Assembly (NCBI RefSeq): GCF_020832325.1
Contig: NZ_JAFIEU010000051.1
Location: forward strand, 276,740-340,739
DNA length: 64,000 nt
Reading direction: 5' to 3'
Origin: Lunatimonas sp.
Lineage (GTDB): Bacteria > Bacteroidota > Bacteroidia > Cytophagales > Cyclobacteriaceae
The notes below the pieces were generated by a model. That model was not told where the DNA came from. It saw only the letters and a list, made by a program, of their open reading frames with translations, and ran no database searches. The position numbers and the translations under genes were made by a program. Shown piece by piece: positions 19,975 through 29,981 of the stretch. How positions within the stretch are numbered: position 1 is the stretch's first letter; every line of letters starts with the position of its first letter.

Positions 19975-22092
19975 ATGGCAAGAGATTTAAAATTCACCAG
20001 AAACATCGGTATTGCTGCGCATATCGATGCAGGTAAAACAACCACTACTGAAAGGATTCTTTTTTATTCCGGCGTAAGCCATAAAATCGGAGAGGTTCAC
20101 GATGGTGCCGCTACCATGGACTGGATGGCACAAGAGCAAGAGCGTGGTATCACAATCACTTCTGCTGCGACTACTGTTTTTTGGAATTACAGAGACAACA
20201 AATATCAAGTTAATATAATCGATACTCCAGGACACGTGGACTTTACCGTTGAGGTAAATCGTTCATTGCGGATTTTGGATGGATTGGTGTTCCTTTTTAG
20301 TGCTGTTGACGGCGTGGAACCACAGTCTGAGACTAACTGGAGGCTTGCGGATAACTATAAAGTAGCCCGAATCGGATTCGTAAACAAAATGGACCGTGCT
20401 GGAGCCAACTTCTTGGACGTGTGTAAGCAGGTAAAGGAAATGCTGGGCAGCTATGCTGTACCCTTGCAGCTTCCTATCGGTGCGGAAGACAAATTCCGAG
20501 GCGTGGTAGACCTGGTAAACAACCGGGCCATGATCTGGAATGAAGCGGATATGGGTATGACCTACGAGGTGGTGCCTATTCCAGAAGACATGGAAGAGGA
20601 AGTTGCTGAATGGAGGGAGCACCTTTTAGAGGCAGTAGCCGATTACGATGAATCCTTGATGGAGAAATTTTTCGATGATCCTGATTCTATCACAGAAGAA
20701 GAGATCCTTTCAGCTCTCCGTAAAGCGGTGATCGATATGAAGATCGTTCCTATGGTTTGTGGTTCATCCTTCAAAAACAAGGGTGTACAGACCATGTTGG
20801 ATTTGGTTATGGAGCTGTTGCCATCGCCATTGGACAAGGACGATATCATTGGTCACGCCCCTGATTCTGAAGAAGAAATCCGAATTTCCCCAGATGAGAG
20901 CGAGCCGTTTACTGGATTGGCGTTTAAGATTGCTACTGACCCATTTGTGGGTAGACTTTGCTTCGTAAGAGCATACTCCGGTAAATTGGAATCTGGTTCT
21001 TATGTATATAATACCCGTTCTGGTAATAAAGAGCGTATTTCTCGCGTGTTTCAGATGCACGCCAACAAGCAGAATCAGATCGATGCCTTGAGGGCAGGTG
21101 ATATTGGAGCTGTAGTTGGTTTCAAAGATATCAAAACCGGAGATACCCTTTGCGACGAAAAGCGTAAGGTAGTATTGGAATCCATGGTGTTCCCAGAGCC
21201 GGTAATCGGATATGCCATTGAGCCTAAAACGCAGGCTGACGTGGATAAGTTGGGTATGGCCATTTCCAAATTGGTCGAAGAAGATCCTACTTTGCAGGTC
21301 AATACAGATCACGAAACTGGTCAAACGATCCTGAGAGGTATGGGTGAGCTTCACTTGGATATCATCATAGACCGACTTAAAAGAGAGTTTAAGGTAGAAA
21401 TCAACCAAGGAGCACCTCAGGTAGCTTATAAAGAGGCATTGTTTGGATCGGTAGAGCACAAGGAAGTATACAAGAAGCAAACCGGTGGTAAAGGTAAATT
21501 TGCCGATATCGTGTTTGAACTTGGTCCGAAAGAAGCGGATTCTGAGACCGGAGAGATCAAGCCAGGATTGGATTTCGTGAATGGTATCGTGGGTGGTGTG
21601 ATTCCTCGGGAATTTATACCAGCGATTCAAAAAGGTTTTGCGGAGGCAATGAAAAATGGTCCGTTGGCTGGATATCCGATTGAATCGATGAAGGTTCGGT
21701 TGTTCCATGGATCCTTCCACGACGTCGATTCCGATGCGCTTTCGTTTGAATTGGCTGCAAGAATTGGCTTCAAAGAAGCTGCGAAAAAATGTAAGCCCCA
21801 GCTGTTGGAGCCTATCATGTCTGTTGACGTGGTTACCCCGGATGAGTACACCGGTCCTATCACTGGAGACTTGAACAGAAGAAGAGGCTTGATGAAAGGG
21901 ATGGATACGAAGGGATCGTCTACGGTTGTTCGTGCGGTCGTTCCGTTGTCTGAGCTCTTTGGATACGTTACCGACTTGAGGACAATTTCTTCCGGACGGG
22001 CAACGGCATCGTTAACATTCTCCCACTATGAGCCTGTTCCTACGAACATTGCTGAAGGGGTAATTGCCAAGGTAAAAGGTGAGAAAGCCTAA
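19975..22092 (+). CDS. fusA: elongation factor G
   Basis: EF-G (705 aa) drives translocation and, with RRF, ribosome recycling. The GTPase motifs are intact: '[15 protein letters not shown]' at about residues 14-28, 'DTPGHVDF' near 83-90 and 'NKMDRAG' near 137-143. Domain II to V landmarks include '[14 protein letters not shown]' and '[16 protein letters not shown]' near the C-terminus. Only one fusA is in this window, and its context with rpsL and rpsG identifies it as the housekeeping copy rather than a paralogue. Confidence 0.98.
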   Translation: MARDLKFTRNIGIAAHIDAGKTTTTERILFYSGVSHKIGEVHDGAATMDWMAQEQERGITITSAATTVFWNYRDNKYQVNIIDTPGHVDFTVEVNRSLRILDGLVFLFSAVDGVEPQSETNWRLADNYKVARIGFVNKMDRAGANFLDVCKQVKEMLGSYAVPLQLPIGAEDKFRGVVDLVNNRAMIWNEADMGMTYEVVPIPEDMEEEVAEWREHLLEAVADYDESLMEKFFDDPDSITEEEILSALRKAVIDMKIVPMVCGSSFKNKGVQTMLDLVMELLPSPLDKDDIIGHAPDSEEEIRISPDESEPFTGLAFKIATDPFVGRLCFVRAYSGKLESGSYVYNTRSGNKERISRVFQMHANKQNQIDALRAGDIGAVVGFKDIKTGDTLCDEKRKVVLESMVFPEPVIGYAIEPKTQADVDKLGMAISKLVEEDPTLQVNTDHETGQTILRGMGELHLDIIIDRLKREFKVEINQGAPQVAYKEALFGSVEHKEVYKKQTGGKGKFADIVFELGPKEADSETGEIKPGLDFVNGIVGGVIPREFIPAIQKGFAEAMKNGPLAGYPIESMKVRLFHGSFHDVDSDALSFELAARIGFKEAAKKCKPQLLEPIMSVDVVTPDEYTGPITGDLNRRRGLMKGMDTKGSSTVVRAVVPLSELFGYVTDLRTISSGRATASLTFSHYEPVPTNIAEGVIAKVKGEKA

Positions 22093-22105
22093 ATATTGAC
22101 AGAAC

Positions 22106-22411
22106 ATGAATCAGAAAATAAGAATAAAACTAAAATCTTACGATCACAGCCTGGTGGATAAGTCATCAGAGAAGATCGTGAAAGCAGTGAAGTCAACAGG
22201 TGCAGTAGTGGTGGGTCCTATTCCTCTTCCTACTAAGAAGGAGAAGTTCACCGTATTGCGGTCTCCCCACGTAAACAAGAAGTCTAGGGAGCAATTCCAA
22301 CTTTGCACGTACAAGCGTTTGGTGGACATTTACTCCAACAGTTCCAAGACGGTGGATGCGTTGATGAAAATTGAGCTTCCCAGTGGTGTAGATGTTGAGA
22401 TAAAAGTTTGA
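22106..22411 (+). CDS. rpsJ: 30S ribosomal protein S10
   Basis: S10 (101 aa) is part of the 30S head and, as NusE, joins NusB and NusG in antitermination complexes. '[22 protein letters not shown]' region and '[19 protein letters not shown]' are characteristic. It is the last gene of the str transcript here: a strong terminator follows within 13 bp, so it is separated from the rest of the S10 operon (rplC onward). Confidence 0.98.
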   Translation: MNQKIRIKLKSYDHSLVDKSSEKIVKAVKSTGAVVVGPIPLPTKKEKFTVLRSPHVNKKSREQFQLCTYKRLVDIYSNSSKTVDALMKIELPSGVDVEIKV

Positions 22412-22423
22412 CGGATGGTCGTC

Positions 22424-22453
22424 AAAAGCCTGCACCTCGGTGCAGGCTTTTTT
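22424..22453 (+). terminator. terminator after rpsJ
   Basis: AAAAGCCTGCAC (22424-22435) pairs with GTGCAGGCTTTT (22440-22451) around a CTCG loop, ending in a T-run. It divides the str transcript from the rplC transcript. Confidence 0.88.
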
Positions 22454-22555
22454 ATGGCACTATTTTTAGTTGATGGTTTTTGGTTTTTGCTCCCGCGAAA
22501 GGTTCCAGATACCCCCATGTTTTTACCTAATTAATTGAAAATATTAAAGTTGGGA

Positions 22556-22586
22556 TTTGTAAGGTGAATTTAAATTGCTAACTTTG
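22556..22586 (+). promoter_or_regulatory. promoter of the rplC operon
   Basis: TTTG at 22556-22559, a 19-nt spacer and TAACTTTG at 22579-22586 match the consensus exactly; CAGTCC follows. The start is expected near 22592, leaving a leader of about 60 nt before rplC. Confidence 0.78.
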
Positions 22587-22650
22587 CAGTCCTTTAAAAA
22601 AGCACAGGTGTGTCCATACTTGTGTTTCTTGGTTTATTATATAACAGAAG

Positions 22651-23283
22651 ATGTCTGGAATAATAGGAAAAAAAGTAGGAATGACTAGCATTTTCAGTGC
22701 CGATGGGCGTAATGTCGCATGCACGCTAATAGAAGCTGGTCCTTGCGTAGTGACGCAAGTAAAAAATGTTGAATCAGACGGGTACAATGCTGTTCAGTTG
22801 GCGTACGGTGAGCGTAAGGAGAAAAATACTCCCAAGCCGTTGGTTGGCCATTTCAAAAAGGCCGGCACCACGCCGAAGCACAAAGTTGTAGAGTTCAGGG
22901 ACTTTAGGGTTGAATTCGAAGGTCAGGTTGACTTAGGAAAGACCGTTAAGGCTTCGGAAGTTTTTGTAGAGGGTGACTTCGTGGATGCGATAGGTACCTC
23001 TAAAGGTAAGGGTTTTCAAGGTGTGGTAAAGCGTCACGGATTTGGTGGTGTGGGTGGTCAAACCCACGGTCAGCACAACCGTCAGCGCCACCCCGGTTCG
23101 ATTGGTGCTTGTTCTTGGCCTTCCAGGGTTTTCAAGGGGATGCGCATGGCCGGAAGAACAGGAGGTGACCGGGTGAAAGTGATCAATCTAAAGGTATTGA
23201 AGATCTATCCCGAGCAGAATCTATTGTTAGTAAGCGGATCTGTTCCCGGACCGAAAAATTCTTACGTAATTATAGAGAAGTAA
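22651..23283 (+). CDS. rplC: 50S ribosomal protein L3
   Basis: L3 (210 aa) is an early-assembling protein that reaches toward the peptidyl-transferase centre. The start '[19 protein letters not shown]' and the loop region '[20 protein letters not shown]' with following '[17 protein letters not shown]' are diagnostic. It is the first gene of the main ribosomal transcript, with rplD 4 bp behind. Confidence 0.97.
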   Translation: MSGIIGKKVGMTSIFSADGRNVACTLIEAGPCVVTQVKNVESDGYNAVQLAYGERKEKNTPKPLVGHFKKAGTTPKHKVVEFRDFRVEFEGQVDLGKTVKASEVFVEGDFVDAIGTSKGKGFQGVVKRHGFGGVGGQTHGQHNRQRHPGSIGACSWPSRVFKGMRMAGRTGGDRVKVINLKVLKIYPEQNLLLVSGSVPGPKNSYVIIEK

Positions 23284-23287
23284 TAAG

Positions 23288-23917
23288 ATGGAGTTAGCAA
23301 TATTAAAACAGAACGGTGAAGAAACCGGCAGAACGGTTAATCTCTCCGATGATATTTTCGGCATTGAGCCGAACGATCATGCGATTTACCTGGATGTGAA
23401 GCAATACTTGGCCAATAAGAGGCAAGGTACCCACAAGTCCAAGGAAAGAAACGAAGTAGCTGGCTCTACCAAGAAGATCAAAAAGCAAAAAGGTACCGGT
23501 GGTGCCCGTGCTGGTTCTTTGAAATCGCCTGTGTTCAGAGGTGGTGGTAGGGTGTTTGGGCCTAAGCCCAGAGACTATTCCTTCAAATTGAACAAGAAGT
23601 TAAAACAGTTGGCTAGGAAATCAGCCTTTACTTATAAAGCCAAAGACAACAGTGTGTTGGTTTTGGAGGACTTCAGCTTTGAGGCGCCCAAAACTAAAAA
23701 CTACATACAGCTTTTAGCCGGTTTGTCGCTTGCGGGTAAGAAGACGTTGTTGTTGCTTCCTGAAGTAGACAAGAACGTGGTATTGTCTAGCAGGAATTTG
23801 CCGAAGGCGAAGGTAATGGTGGTTAATGATGTCAATACCTATGAGCTGCTCAACGCCGATAGTTTGGTATTGTGTGAGGGCTCTGTAAGTAAGTTAGAAA
23901 CCCTATTATCGAAGTAA
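23288..23917 (+). CDS. rplD: 50S ribosomal protein L4
   Basis: L4 (209 aa) has a globular part and a long loop lining the exit tunnel; the loop is seen as 'KKIKKQKGTGGARAGSLKSP' with 'FRGGGRVFGPKPRDYSFKLN' after it. In Gammaproteobacteria L4 represses the S10 operon, but such control is not established for Bacteroidota and I saw no matching leader. rplW begins 1 bp after the stop. Confidence 0.97.
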   Translation: MELAILKQNGEETGRTVNLSDDIFGIEPNDHAIYLDVKQYLANKRQGTHKSKERNEVAGSTKKIKKQKGTGGARAGSLKSPVFRGGGRVFGPKPRDYSFKLNKKLKQLARKSAFTYKAKDNSVLVLEDFSFEAPKTKNYIQLLAGLSLAGKKTLLLLPEVDKNVVLSSRNLPKAKVMVVNDVNTYELLNADSLVLCEGSVSKLETLLSK

Positions 23918-23918
23918 G

Positions 23919-24209
23919 ATGAAGAATGTATTAAAGAAACCTTTGATTACAGAGAAAATCTCTGCTATGAATGATCGGGGAGTGTACGGTTTTGTCGTAG
24001 AAAAGACGGCAAAGAAGCCTCAGATTAAGAAAGCGGTGGAGGATATGTACGGTGTGAAGGTAGTAGATGTACGCACGATGCGTTATGCTGCCAAGAAAAA
24101 GACCCGGTATACCAAAGCCAAGATCGTTTCAGGCTATACAAATGCTTTCAAAAAGGCGATTGTACAGGTTGCTGAAGGTGAGATAATTGATTTTTACGGA
24201 GAAATATAA
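23919..24209 (+). CDS. rplW: 50S ribosomal protein L23
   Basis: L23 (96 aa) sits at the tunnel exit, where trigger factor and SRP dock. 'LKKPLITEKISAMNDRGVYG' at the N-terminus and 'VEDMYGVKVVDVRTMRY' are typical, with the basic loop 'AAKKKTRYTKAKIVSGYTNA' after it. Confidence 0.97.
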   Translation: MKNVLKKPLITEKISAMNDRGVYGFVVEKTAKKPQIKKAVEDMYGVKVVDVRTMRYAAKKKTRYTKAKIVSGYTNAFKKAIVQVAEGEIIDFYGEI

Positions 24210-24222
24210 TTAAGGAAGAATC

Positions 24223-25047
24223 ATGGCAGTTAAAAAACTTAAGCCGGTAACCCCCGGAACCAGATTCAGAGTAGCTCCTGCATTTGATGAGATTACCGCA
24301 TCAAAGCCCGAGAAGAGTTTGTTGGCACCTTTGAAAAAAACTGGAGGCCGGAACAATTCCGGTAAGATGACCAATAGATATATAGGTGGTGGACACAAGA
24401 GAAGGCTTCGGGTCATTGACTTTAAGCGCAATAAAGACGGTGTTCCAGCTACAGTAAAGACAATCGAATACGATCCGAATCGTACCGCAAGGATTGCCTT
24501 GTTGTTTTATGCAGATGGGTCTAAGACCTACATTATCGCACCGGAAGGACTGGAAGTTGGCCAGGAAATCGTATCTGGTGAGCAAGTTGCTCCTGAGGTA
24601 GGTAACTGTATGCTGATCAATAACATTCCGTTGGGTACCATTGTACACGCCATTGAATTGAAGCCTGGTAAAGGTGCTGCAATGGCGAGGAGTGCAGGCA
24701 GCTACGCGCAGATCGTTGCCCGTGAAGGTAAGTATGTAACGGTTAAATTGCCTTCGGGCGAGATGAGAATGGTGTTAGGAACCTGTAGAGCTACTGTTGG
24801 TACTGTATCCAATGGCGACCACATGAATGTGGTGTTGGGCAAAGCCGGTAGAAACAGGTGGTTGGGCAGACGTCCAAGAACGAGGGGTGTTGCGATGAAC
24901 CCGGTAGATCACCCAATGGGTGGTGGCGAAGGCCGTTCGTCCGGAGGTCATCCGAGATCTAGGACTGGTTTGCTCGCTAAGGGTAAAAAGACCAGGTCAC
25001 CCAAGAAGTATTCTAACAAACTTATCATCAGTAGAAGATCTAAATAA
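24223..25047 (+). CDS. rplB: 50S ribosomal protein L2
   Basis: L2 (274 aa) is needed for subunit joining and for peptidyl-transferase activity. '[20 protein letters not shown]' near residues 42-61 and '[20 protein letters not shown]' near 226-245 are diagnostic. The latter reads DHPMGGGEG where many phyla have DHPHGGGEG; as far as I remember this is usual for Bacteroidota. rpsS follows after 2 bp. Confidence 0.98.
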   Translation: MAVKKLKPVTPGTRFRVAPAFDEITASKPEKSLLAPLKKTGGRNNSGKMTNRYIGGGHKRRLRVIDFKRNKDGVPATVKTIEYDPNRTARIALLFYADGSKTYIIAPEGLEVGQEIVSGEQVAPEVGNCMLINNIPLGTIVHAIELKPGKGAAMARSAGSYAQIVAREGKYVTVKLPSGEMRMVLGTCRATVGTVSNGDHMNVVLGKAGRNRWLGRRPRTRGVAMNPVDHPMGGGEGRSSGGHPRSRTGLLAKGKKTRSPKKYSNKLIISRRSK

Positions 25048-25049
25048 TT

Positions 25050-25328
25050 ATGGCACGTTCATTAAAAAAAGGTCCGTATATAGAGCACCATTTGTTGAAA
25101 AAAGTGGATGCGATGAACGAATCCGGGAAGAAATCTGTGATCAAGACTTGGTCCAGAAGATCCATGATCTCTCCGGATTTCGTAGGCCATACCTTTGCTG
25201 TGCATAACGGTAATAAATTCATTCCGGTATTTGTGACAGACAACATGGTAGGACATAAGTTGGGTGAGTTTGCCCCGACAAGGAATTTCAGAGGCCACAT
25301 TGCCAAAAAAGATAAAGGAAAGAGATAA
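25050..25328 (+). CDS. rpsS: 30S ribosomal protein S19
   Basis: S19 (92 aa) pairs with S13 in the 30S head. Diagnostic segments are '[18 protein letters not shown]', '[20 protein letters not shown]' and '[17 protein letters not shown]'. Spacing of 2 bp on both sides indicates tight coupling with rplB and rplV. Confidence 0.98.
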   Translation: MARSLKKGPYIEHHLLKKVDAMNESGKKSVIKTWSRRSMISPDFVGHTFAVHNGNKFIPVFVTDNMVGHKLGEFAPTRNFRGHIAKKDKGKR

Positions 25329-25330
25329 TC

Positions 25331-25720
25331 ATGGAAGCAATAGCAAGATTGAACGATGTCCCTACCTCCACCAGAAAAATGCGTCTTGTGGCAGACCTTG
25401 TACGAGGCAAGCGAGTGGGACATGCATTGAGTATTCTGAGGTATACTCCTAATCATGGAGCCATTAAGCTGGAAAAACTTTTGTTGTCGGCAGTGGCTAA
25501 CTGGCAGGCTAAAAATCCTGACGAGAAATTGGAAGACGCGGATCTGTACATCAAGACTATCATGGTGGACGGTGGCCGCATGCTGAAGCGTCTTAGACCT
25601 GCTCCTCAAGGCAGAGCTCACAGAATACGAAAAAGATCAAATCATGTAACCCTGATTGTTGATTCGGTCAATGAGGGCGTTACCGCTGATGTTGTAGAAT
25701 CAACCGAAAATGTAAACTAA
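25331..25720 (+). CDS. rplV: 50S ribosomal protein L22
   Basis: L22 (129 aa) has an extended hairpin lining the exit tunnel. '[19 protein letters not shown]' near residue 16 and '[20 protein letters not shown]' near residue 84 are the family signatures; macrolide-resistance changes in other bacteria map to the second segment, which looks unaltered. A short acidic tail follows. Confidence 0.97.
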   Translation: MEAIARLNDVPTSTRKMRLVADLVRGKRVGHALSILRYTPNHGAIKLEKLLLSAVANWQAKNPDEKLEDADLYIKTIMVDGGRMLKRLRPAPQGRAHRIRKRSNHVTLIVDSVNEGVTADVVESTENVN

Positions 25721-25723
25721 CAT

Positions 25724-26464
25724 ATGGGACAGAAAGTTAACCCGATTGGTTTAAGACTTGGTATCATAAAGGGCTGGGATTCAAACTGGTATGGAGGAAG
25801 AGATTTCGCCGATAAGCTTTATGAAGATCAAAAAATCAGGAATTATGTGTATGCGCGTATACCTAAGGGAGGTATTTCCAAGGTAATCATTGAGCGTACG
25901 CTAAAGCGTATCACCCTTACCATCCAGACAGCCCGTCCCGGAGTAGTAATTGGAAAAGGTGGTTCTGAAGTAGACAAACTGAAAGAAGAGCTAAAGAAGC
26001 TCACCAATAAGGATGTGCAGATCAATATTTTTGAGATCAAGCGTCCGGAATTAGATGCAAAACTGGTAGGAGAATCTATTGGTCAGCAGTTGGAGGCTAG
26101 GATATCATTCCGTAGGGCCATGAAGCAGTCGATCGCCGCTACTATGCGAGTGGGTGCTGAGGGTATTAAGGTGAAGCTTTCCGGTCGATTGGGCGGTGCC
26201 GAGATGGCTCGTTCTGAGATGTACAAGGAAGGACGTATTCCACTTCATACGCTTCGAGCGGATGTGGATTATGCCATTTCTGAAGCTCAAACGGTCTATG
26301 GTATCATCGGTATCAAAGTTTGGATTTTCAAAGGTGAAGTTTACGGAAAGAGAGACCTTTCTCCCAACGTCGTAGCCTCCGGTGACAGCAAAGGAAATGC
26401 AGCACCTGCGGGCAACAGGAGACGAAGAGAAGGTGGACCGAAACGAAGAAAGCGAAGCAATTAA
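25724..26464 (+). CDS. rpsC: 30S ribosomal protein S3
   Basis: S3 (246 aa) lies at the mRNA entry of the 30S head. It has the KH domain with '[20 protein letters not shown]' and the C-terminal domain beginning '[20 protein letters not shown]'. A basic C-terminal tail ([15 protein letters not shown]) extends beyond the E. coli form. rplP is 21 bp on. Confidence 0.98.
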   Translation: MGQKVNPIGLRLGIIKGWDSNWYGGRDFADKLYEDQKIRNYVYARIPKGGISKVIIERTLKRITLTIQTARPGVVIGKGGSEVDKLKEELKKLTNKDVQINIFEIKRPELDAKLVGESIGQQLEARISFRRAMKQSIAATMRVGAEGIKVKLSGRLGGAEMARSEMYKEGRIPLHTLRADVDYAISEAQTVYGIIGIKVWIFKGEVYGKRDLSPNVVASGDSKGNAAPAGNRRRREGGPKRRKRSN

Positions 26465-26485
26465 TTTCACCCTAATTGACGAATC

Positions 26486-26905
26486 ATGTTACAGCCAAGA
26501 AGAACGAAATTTAGAAAAATGCACAAAGGCAGAGTCAAAGGCCTTGCTCAGCGAGGGCATACTTTGGCATTTGGCAACTTTGGCATTAAGTCTTTGGAGC
26601 CGGGATGGATAACCTCCCGACAGATAGAAGCTGCCCGTATCGCGATGACTCGGGCAATGAAGCGAGAAGGACAGGTTTGGATCAGGATTTTTCCTGACAA
26701 GCCCATTACCAAAAAACCTGCGGAAGTACGTATGGGTAAGGGTAAAGGAGCGCCTGAATATTGGGTGGCGGTGATCAAGCCGGGAACCATCCTTTTTGAA
26801 GCAACCGGCGTTAGTTTGGAAGTGGCCCAGGAGGCGTTGAGATTGGCTCAGCAGAAACTTCCGGTCAGTACAAAATTTGTGGTACGTAGAGAATACGTAG
26901 GATAA
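26486..26905 (+). CDS. rplP: 50S ribosomal protein L16
   Basis: L16 (139 aa) helps place the A-site tRNA. '[19 protein letters not shown]', '[20 protein letters not shown]' and '[19 protein letters not shown]' are characteristic. The residue normally hydroxylated by YcfD in Gammaproteobacteria lies in 'RVKGLAQRG' region, but no statement on modification can be made from this sequence. Confidence 0.98.
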   Translation: MLQPRRTKFRKMHKGRVKGLAQRGHTLAFGNFGIKSLEPGWITSRQIEAARIAMTRAMKREGQVWIRIFPDKPITKKPAEVRMGKGKGAPEYWVAVIKPGTILFEATGVSLEVAQEALRLAQQKLPVSTKFVVRREYVG

Positions 26906-26914
26906 TATACAACG

Positions 26915-27109
26915 ATGAAAAATTCCGAAATAAACGCACTTACAGAGGGCGAACTGAACGAACGTATCGTAGCTGAGCAGGAGAATTTGACTAAGTTGAA
27001 GTTCGCTCATGCCATTTCTCCCATAGAGAATCCAAATAAGATCAGTCAGGCAAAGAAGTTAGTCGCAAGATTGAAGACTGCTTTGAGGGCAAAACAACTA
27101 GCTAAATAA
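26915..27109 (+). CDS. rpmC: 50S ribosomal protein L29
   Basis: L29 (64 aa) is a small two-helix protein at the tunnel exit next to L23. The pattern '[20 protein letters not shown]' then '[20 protein letters not shown]' and '[10 protein letters not shown]' fits. Its stop codon overlaps an upstream ATG of rpsQ by one base (TAATG). Confidence 0.95.
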   Translation: MKNSEINALTEGELNERIVAEQENLTKLKFAHAISPIENPNKISQAKKLVARLKTALRAKQLAK

Positions 27110-27117
27110 TGAATACG

Positions 27118-27381
27118 ATGGCTACTACAGAAAGAAACCTGCGTAAAGAAAGAATAGGAAAGGTAGTTAGCAGCGCGATGGATAAGTCCATTACGGTTGC
27201 TGTAGAGCGAAGGGTAAAGCACCCAATCTACGGTAAGTTCGTCGCGAAAACTACCAAATTTATGGCTCATGACGAGAACAACGACTGCAATCCAGGTGAC
27301 CTGGTGAAGATCAGCGAAACTCGTCCGCTGAGTAAGAACAAGCGTTGGAGATTAGTAGAAATTATTGAAAGGGCTAAGTAA
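27118..27381 (+). CDS. rpsQ: 30S ribosomal protein S17
   Basis: S17 (87 aa from ATG 27118; 90 aa from ATG 27109) is an early 16S rRNA-binding protein. '[20 protein letters not shown]' and '[20 protein letters not shown]' with '[12 protein letters not shown]' are diagnostic. The choice of start is uncertain by three residues; I prefer the one giving [14 protein letters not shown]. Confidence 0.96.
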   Translation: MATTERNLRKERIGKVVSSAMDKSITVAVERRVKHPIYGKFVAKTTKFMAHDENNDCNPGDLVKISETRPLSKNKRWRLVEIIERAK

Positions 27382-27383
27382 TC

Positions 27384-27752
27384 ATGATACAACAAGAATC
27401 AAGATTGAGTGTTGCGGATAATTCAGGTGCCAAAGAGGTGCTTGTCATCCGCGTACTGGGTGGAACCGGCAGGCGATATGCCTCCATCGGAGACAAAGTG
27501 GTCGTCACCGTAAAAACAGCTCTTTCATCCAGCAATATGAAAAAAGGTACCGTTTCAAAAGCGGTTATCGTTAGGACTAAAAAAGAAGTGAGAAGAAAAG
27601 ATGGTTCGTATATCCGATTTGAGGATAATGCCGCTGTTCTTCTCAATAACAATGACGAGCCTAGAGGAACGCGTATTTTTGGGCCAGTCGCCCGAGAGCT
27701 ACGTGAAAAGCAGTTTATGAAGATTGTCTCTCTAGCCCCTGAAGTACTGTAA
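27384..27752 (+). CDS. rplN: 50S ribosomal protein L14
   Basis: L14 (122 aa) forms part of the inter-subunit bridges. '[20 protein letters not shown]' at the N-terminus and '[20 protein letters not shown]' near residue 72 are unmistakable. It starts 2 bp after rpsQ and ends 2 bp before rplX. Confidence 0.98.
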   Translation: MIQQESRLSVADNSGAKEVLVIRVLGGTGRRYASIGDKVVVTVKTALSSSNMKKGTVSKAVIVRTKKEVRRKDGSYIRFEDNAAVLLNNNDEPRGTRIFGPVARELREKQFMKIVSLAPEVL

Positions 27753-27754
27753 TC

Positions 27755-28099
27755 ATGGAAAAGAAAGTGATAAAGCATCCCAAAATGCATATCAAAACCG
27801 GAGATACCGTGAAGGTTCTTTCCGGAGACGATAAAGGCAAACAAGGTAAAGTGCTTTCGGTAGACATCGCAAAGAGACGGGCCATCGTAGAAGGTCTGAA
27901 TATTGTGACCAAACACCGCAAGCCTACCGCCAATTCTCCACAAGGAGCTATTGACAAGATGGAAGCGCCTATTCATGCAAGTAACCTGATGTTGGTTGAT
28001 CCCAAGACTGGAGAAGCTACCCGAATCGGCAGAAAGCGTGACGACAATGGTAAATTAGTAAGGTATTCAAAGAAAACCGGGGAGGTGATCAATGGCTAA
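27755..28099 (+). CDS. rplX: 50S ribosomal protein L24
   Basis: L24 (114 aa) starts 50S assembly. The KOW motif is seen in '[20 protein letters not shown]', followed by '[14 protein letters not shown]' and a closing '[20 protein letters not shown]'. The end of the gene overlaps the start of rplE by 8 bp. Confidence 0.97.
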   Translation: MEKKVIKHPKMHIKTGDTVKVLSGDDKGKQGKVLSVDIAKRRAIVEGLNIVTKHRKPTANSPQGAIDKMEAPIHASNLMLVDPKTGEATRIGRKRDDNGKLVRYSKKTGEVING

Positions 28100-28652
28100 A
28101 CCTAGATTAAAAGAAAAATTTGTTTCGGAAGTTTCCGAAGCATTGAAGGAGAAGTTCCAGTATAAGTCGGTCATGCAGGTTCCTCGTTTGACCAAGATCG
28201 TCATCAATAAGGGTATCGGTGCTGCCGTGGCTGACAAGAAATTGGTAGACCAAGGAGTAGAAGAGCTTACCATTATCGCTGGACAGCGTGCAGTGGCTAC
28301 CAAGGCAAAAAACTCCATCTCTAACTTTAAGTTGAGGGAAGGCATGCCGATCGGTGCCAAAGTAACGCTTCGAGGTGACCGGATGTATGAATTTCTAGAC
28401 AGGTTGGTAAGCGTTGCGCTTCCAAGGGTGAGGGATTTCAAAGGTATATCTGACAAGGGTTTTGACGGACGAGGTAATTATACACTTGGAGTGACCGAGC
28501 AGATTATCTTCCCTGAGATCAGCATCGAGAAAGTAAACCGTATATCCGGTATGGATATTACCTTGGTTACATCTGCTGATACCGATGAAGAAGCCTTAGC
28601 GTTGTTGAAAGCATTGGGAATGCCATTCGTAAACAAAAATAAAGATAACTGA
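28092..28652 (+). CDS. rplE: 50S ribosomal protein L5
   Basis: L5 (186 aa) binds 5S rRNA and contacts the P-site tRNA. '[20 protein letters not shown]', '[20 protein letters not shown]' and '[16 protein letters not shown]' are family segments. The ATG lies inside the last codons of rplX, which indicates translational coupling. Confidence 0.98.
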   Translation: MAKPRLKEKFVSEVSEALKEKFQYKSVMQVPRLTKIVINKGIGAAVADKKLVDQGVEELTIIAGQRAVATKAKNSISNFKLREGMPIGAKVTLRGDRMYEFLDRLVSVALPRVRDFKGISDKGFDGRGNYTLGVTEQIIFPEISIEKVNRISGMDITLVTSADTDEEALALLKALGMPFVNKNKDN

Positions 28653-28654
28653 TC

Positions 28655-28924
28655 ATGGCAAGAGAGTCGATAAAAGCTCGCGAGCGAAAGAGAGAGCGCC
28701 TAGTAGCCAAGTATGCCAAGAAGAGAGCTGAACTTAAGGCTGCCGGAAACTACGAAGCACTGGATAAACTTCCCAAGAATGCTTCTCCCGTCAGACTTCA
28801 TAACCGATGTAAGCTGACCGGCCGTCCTAAAGGATACATGAGGAAATTCGGTATCAACCGGGTTACATTCAGGGAAATGGCTTCTGCGGGTAAGATACCT
28901 GGTATAACTAAATCGAGCTGGTAA
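28655..28924 (+). CDS. rpsN: 30S ribosomal protein S14, zinc-free form
   Basis: This S14 has 89 residues and lacks the CxxC pairs of the short zinc-binding form; it belongs to the longer zinc-independent type. '[20 protein letters not shown]' and the end '[11 protein letters not shown]' are diagnostic. It is the last gene before a short non-coding gap with a promoter element ahead of rpsH. Confidence 0.97.
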   Translation: MARESIKARERKRERLVAKYAKKRAELKAAGNYEALDKLPKNASPVRLHNRCKLTGRPKGYMRKFGINRVTFREMASAGKIPGITKSSW

Positions 28925-28961
28925 AAATCAGACAAATGTTTTTATTCTGAGAATCATTGTG

Positions 28962-28969
28962 TAACTTTG
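28962..28969 (+). promoter_or_regulatory. promoter -7 element before rpsH
   Basis: TAACTTTG matches the TAnnTTTG consensus and is followed by CCCGCCC, a GC-rich start region like that of the other ribosomal promoters. The -33 position (28939-28942) reads TTTT rather than TTTG. The 84-bp gap between rpsN and rpsH is unusually long for this cluster, which supports an internal promoter. Confidence 0.6.
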
Positions 28970-29008
28970 CCCGCCCATTGGGGGCGTGCAGTTAGACTAT
29001 TTATAAAT

Positions 29009-29404
29009 ATGACTGATCCAATAGCTGATTATCTGACCAGATTGAGGAACGCTATCAAAGCGTCTCACCGGATTGTGGAGATCCCTGCTTCTAATATAAA
29101 GAAGGAGATCACCAAGGTTCTTTTTGAAAAAGGGTATATTCAGAACTACAAATTTGACGAGAATGGCCCCCAAGGCACCATCAAAATTGCGTTGAAATAC
29201 AATCCCGCCACCAAAGAGAATGCCATCGTTAATCTTACGAGGGTAAGCAAGCCAGGCTTGCGTAAATATGTGGGTAAGGAATCCCTTCCCCGCGTGATCA
29301 ATGGTTTGGGAGTAGCCATTATATCTACTTCCCGTGGAATCATGACTGACAAAGAAGCCCGTACTGAGGGAATCGGTGGAGAAGTACTTTGTTACGTATA
29401 TTAA
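29009..29404 (+). CDS. rpsH: 30S ribosomal protein S8
   Basis: S8 (131 aa) binds the central domain of 16S rRNA; in E. coli it also represses the spc operon. I start at ATG 29009, '[20 protein letters not shown]', the canonical N-terminus; the frame extends upstream through the promoter region without a convincing start. '[20 protein letters not shown]' and '[10 protein letters not shown]' close the protein. Confidence 0.97.
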   Translation: MTDPIADYLTRLRNAIKASHRIVEIPASNIKKEITKVLFEKGYIQNYKFDENGPQGTIKIALKYNPATKENAIVNLTRVSKPGLRKYVGKESLPRVINGLGVAIISTSRGIMTDKEARTEGIGGEVLCYVY

Positions 29405-29416
29405 TATCGGAATACG

Positions 29417-29974
29417 ATGTCTAGAATAGGTAAAAAACCAATAAATATACCGGCGGGTGTTACTGTAGACGTGTCCAAGCATAACGAGGTCACTGTTAAA
29501 GGTCCCAAAGGTACGCTGAAGCAGGAGATTAATCCTGATATTACCGTAACCGTTGAAGGAAATCAGGTGGTGGTAGTACGCCCCACGGATTCCAAACGCC
29601 ACAAGTCACTGCATGGTCTTTACAGATCCCTGCTTAACAACATGGTGATCGGTGTAAGCGAAGGATACAAAAAGGAATTGGAACTGGTGGGTGTGGGTTA
29701 TAAAGCCACTAATCAGGGACAGGTGCTCGAATTGGCACTTGGTTATTCCCACAATATTTTCTTCGCCCTGCCCCAAGAGATCTCCCTGAAAACGGAGACT
29801 CCGAAAGGTAAGAACCCCTTGATCACCTTGGAGGGTATCGACAAGGAACTGATCGGACAAATCGCAGCCAAAATCAAGTCCTTCCGAAAGGTAGAACCAT
29901 TCAAAGGAAAAGGTGTACGTTTTGTCGGTGAGTTTGTGAGACGTAAAGCTGGTAAAACTTCTGCTAAAAAATAA
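29417..29974 (+). CDS. rplF: 50S ribosomal protein L6
   Basis: L6 (185 aa) has two similar domains near the sarcin-ricin loop. 'SRIGKKPINIPAGVTVDVS' and 'VTVKGPKGTLKQEINPDITV' start the first domain; 'GVGYKATNQGQVLELALGYS' and 'PFKGKGVRFVGEFVRRKAGK' lie in the second. Confidence 0.98.
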   Translation: MSRIGKKPINIPAGVTVDVSKHNEVTVKGPKGTLKQEINPDITVTVEGNQVVVVRPTDSKRHKSLHGLYRSLLNNMVIGVSEGYKKELELVGVGYKATNQGQVLELALGYSHNIFFALPQEISLKTETPKGKNPLITLEGIDKELIGQIAAKIKSFRKVEPFKGKGVRFVGEFVRRKAGKTSAKK

Positions 29975-29981
29975 TTGAGAC

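Noticed and set aside
20764..21720. A 318-codon open frame antisense to fusA
   Set aside because: It is fully covered by fusA, has no domain pattern, and its length is explained by codon use of the sense gene.
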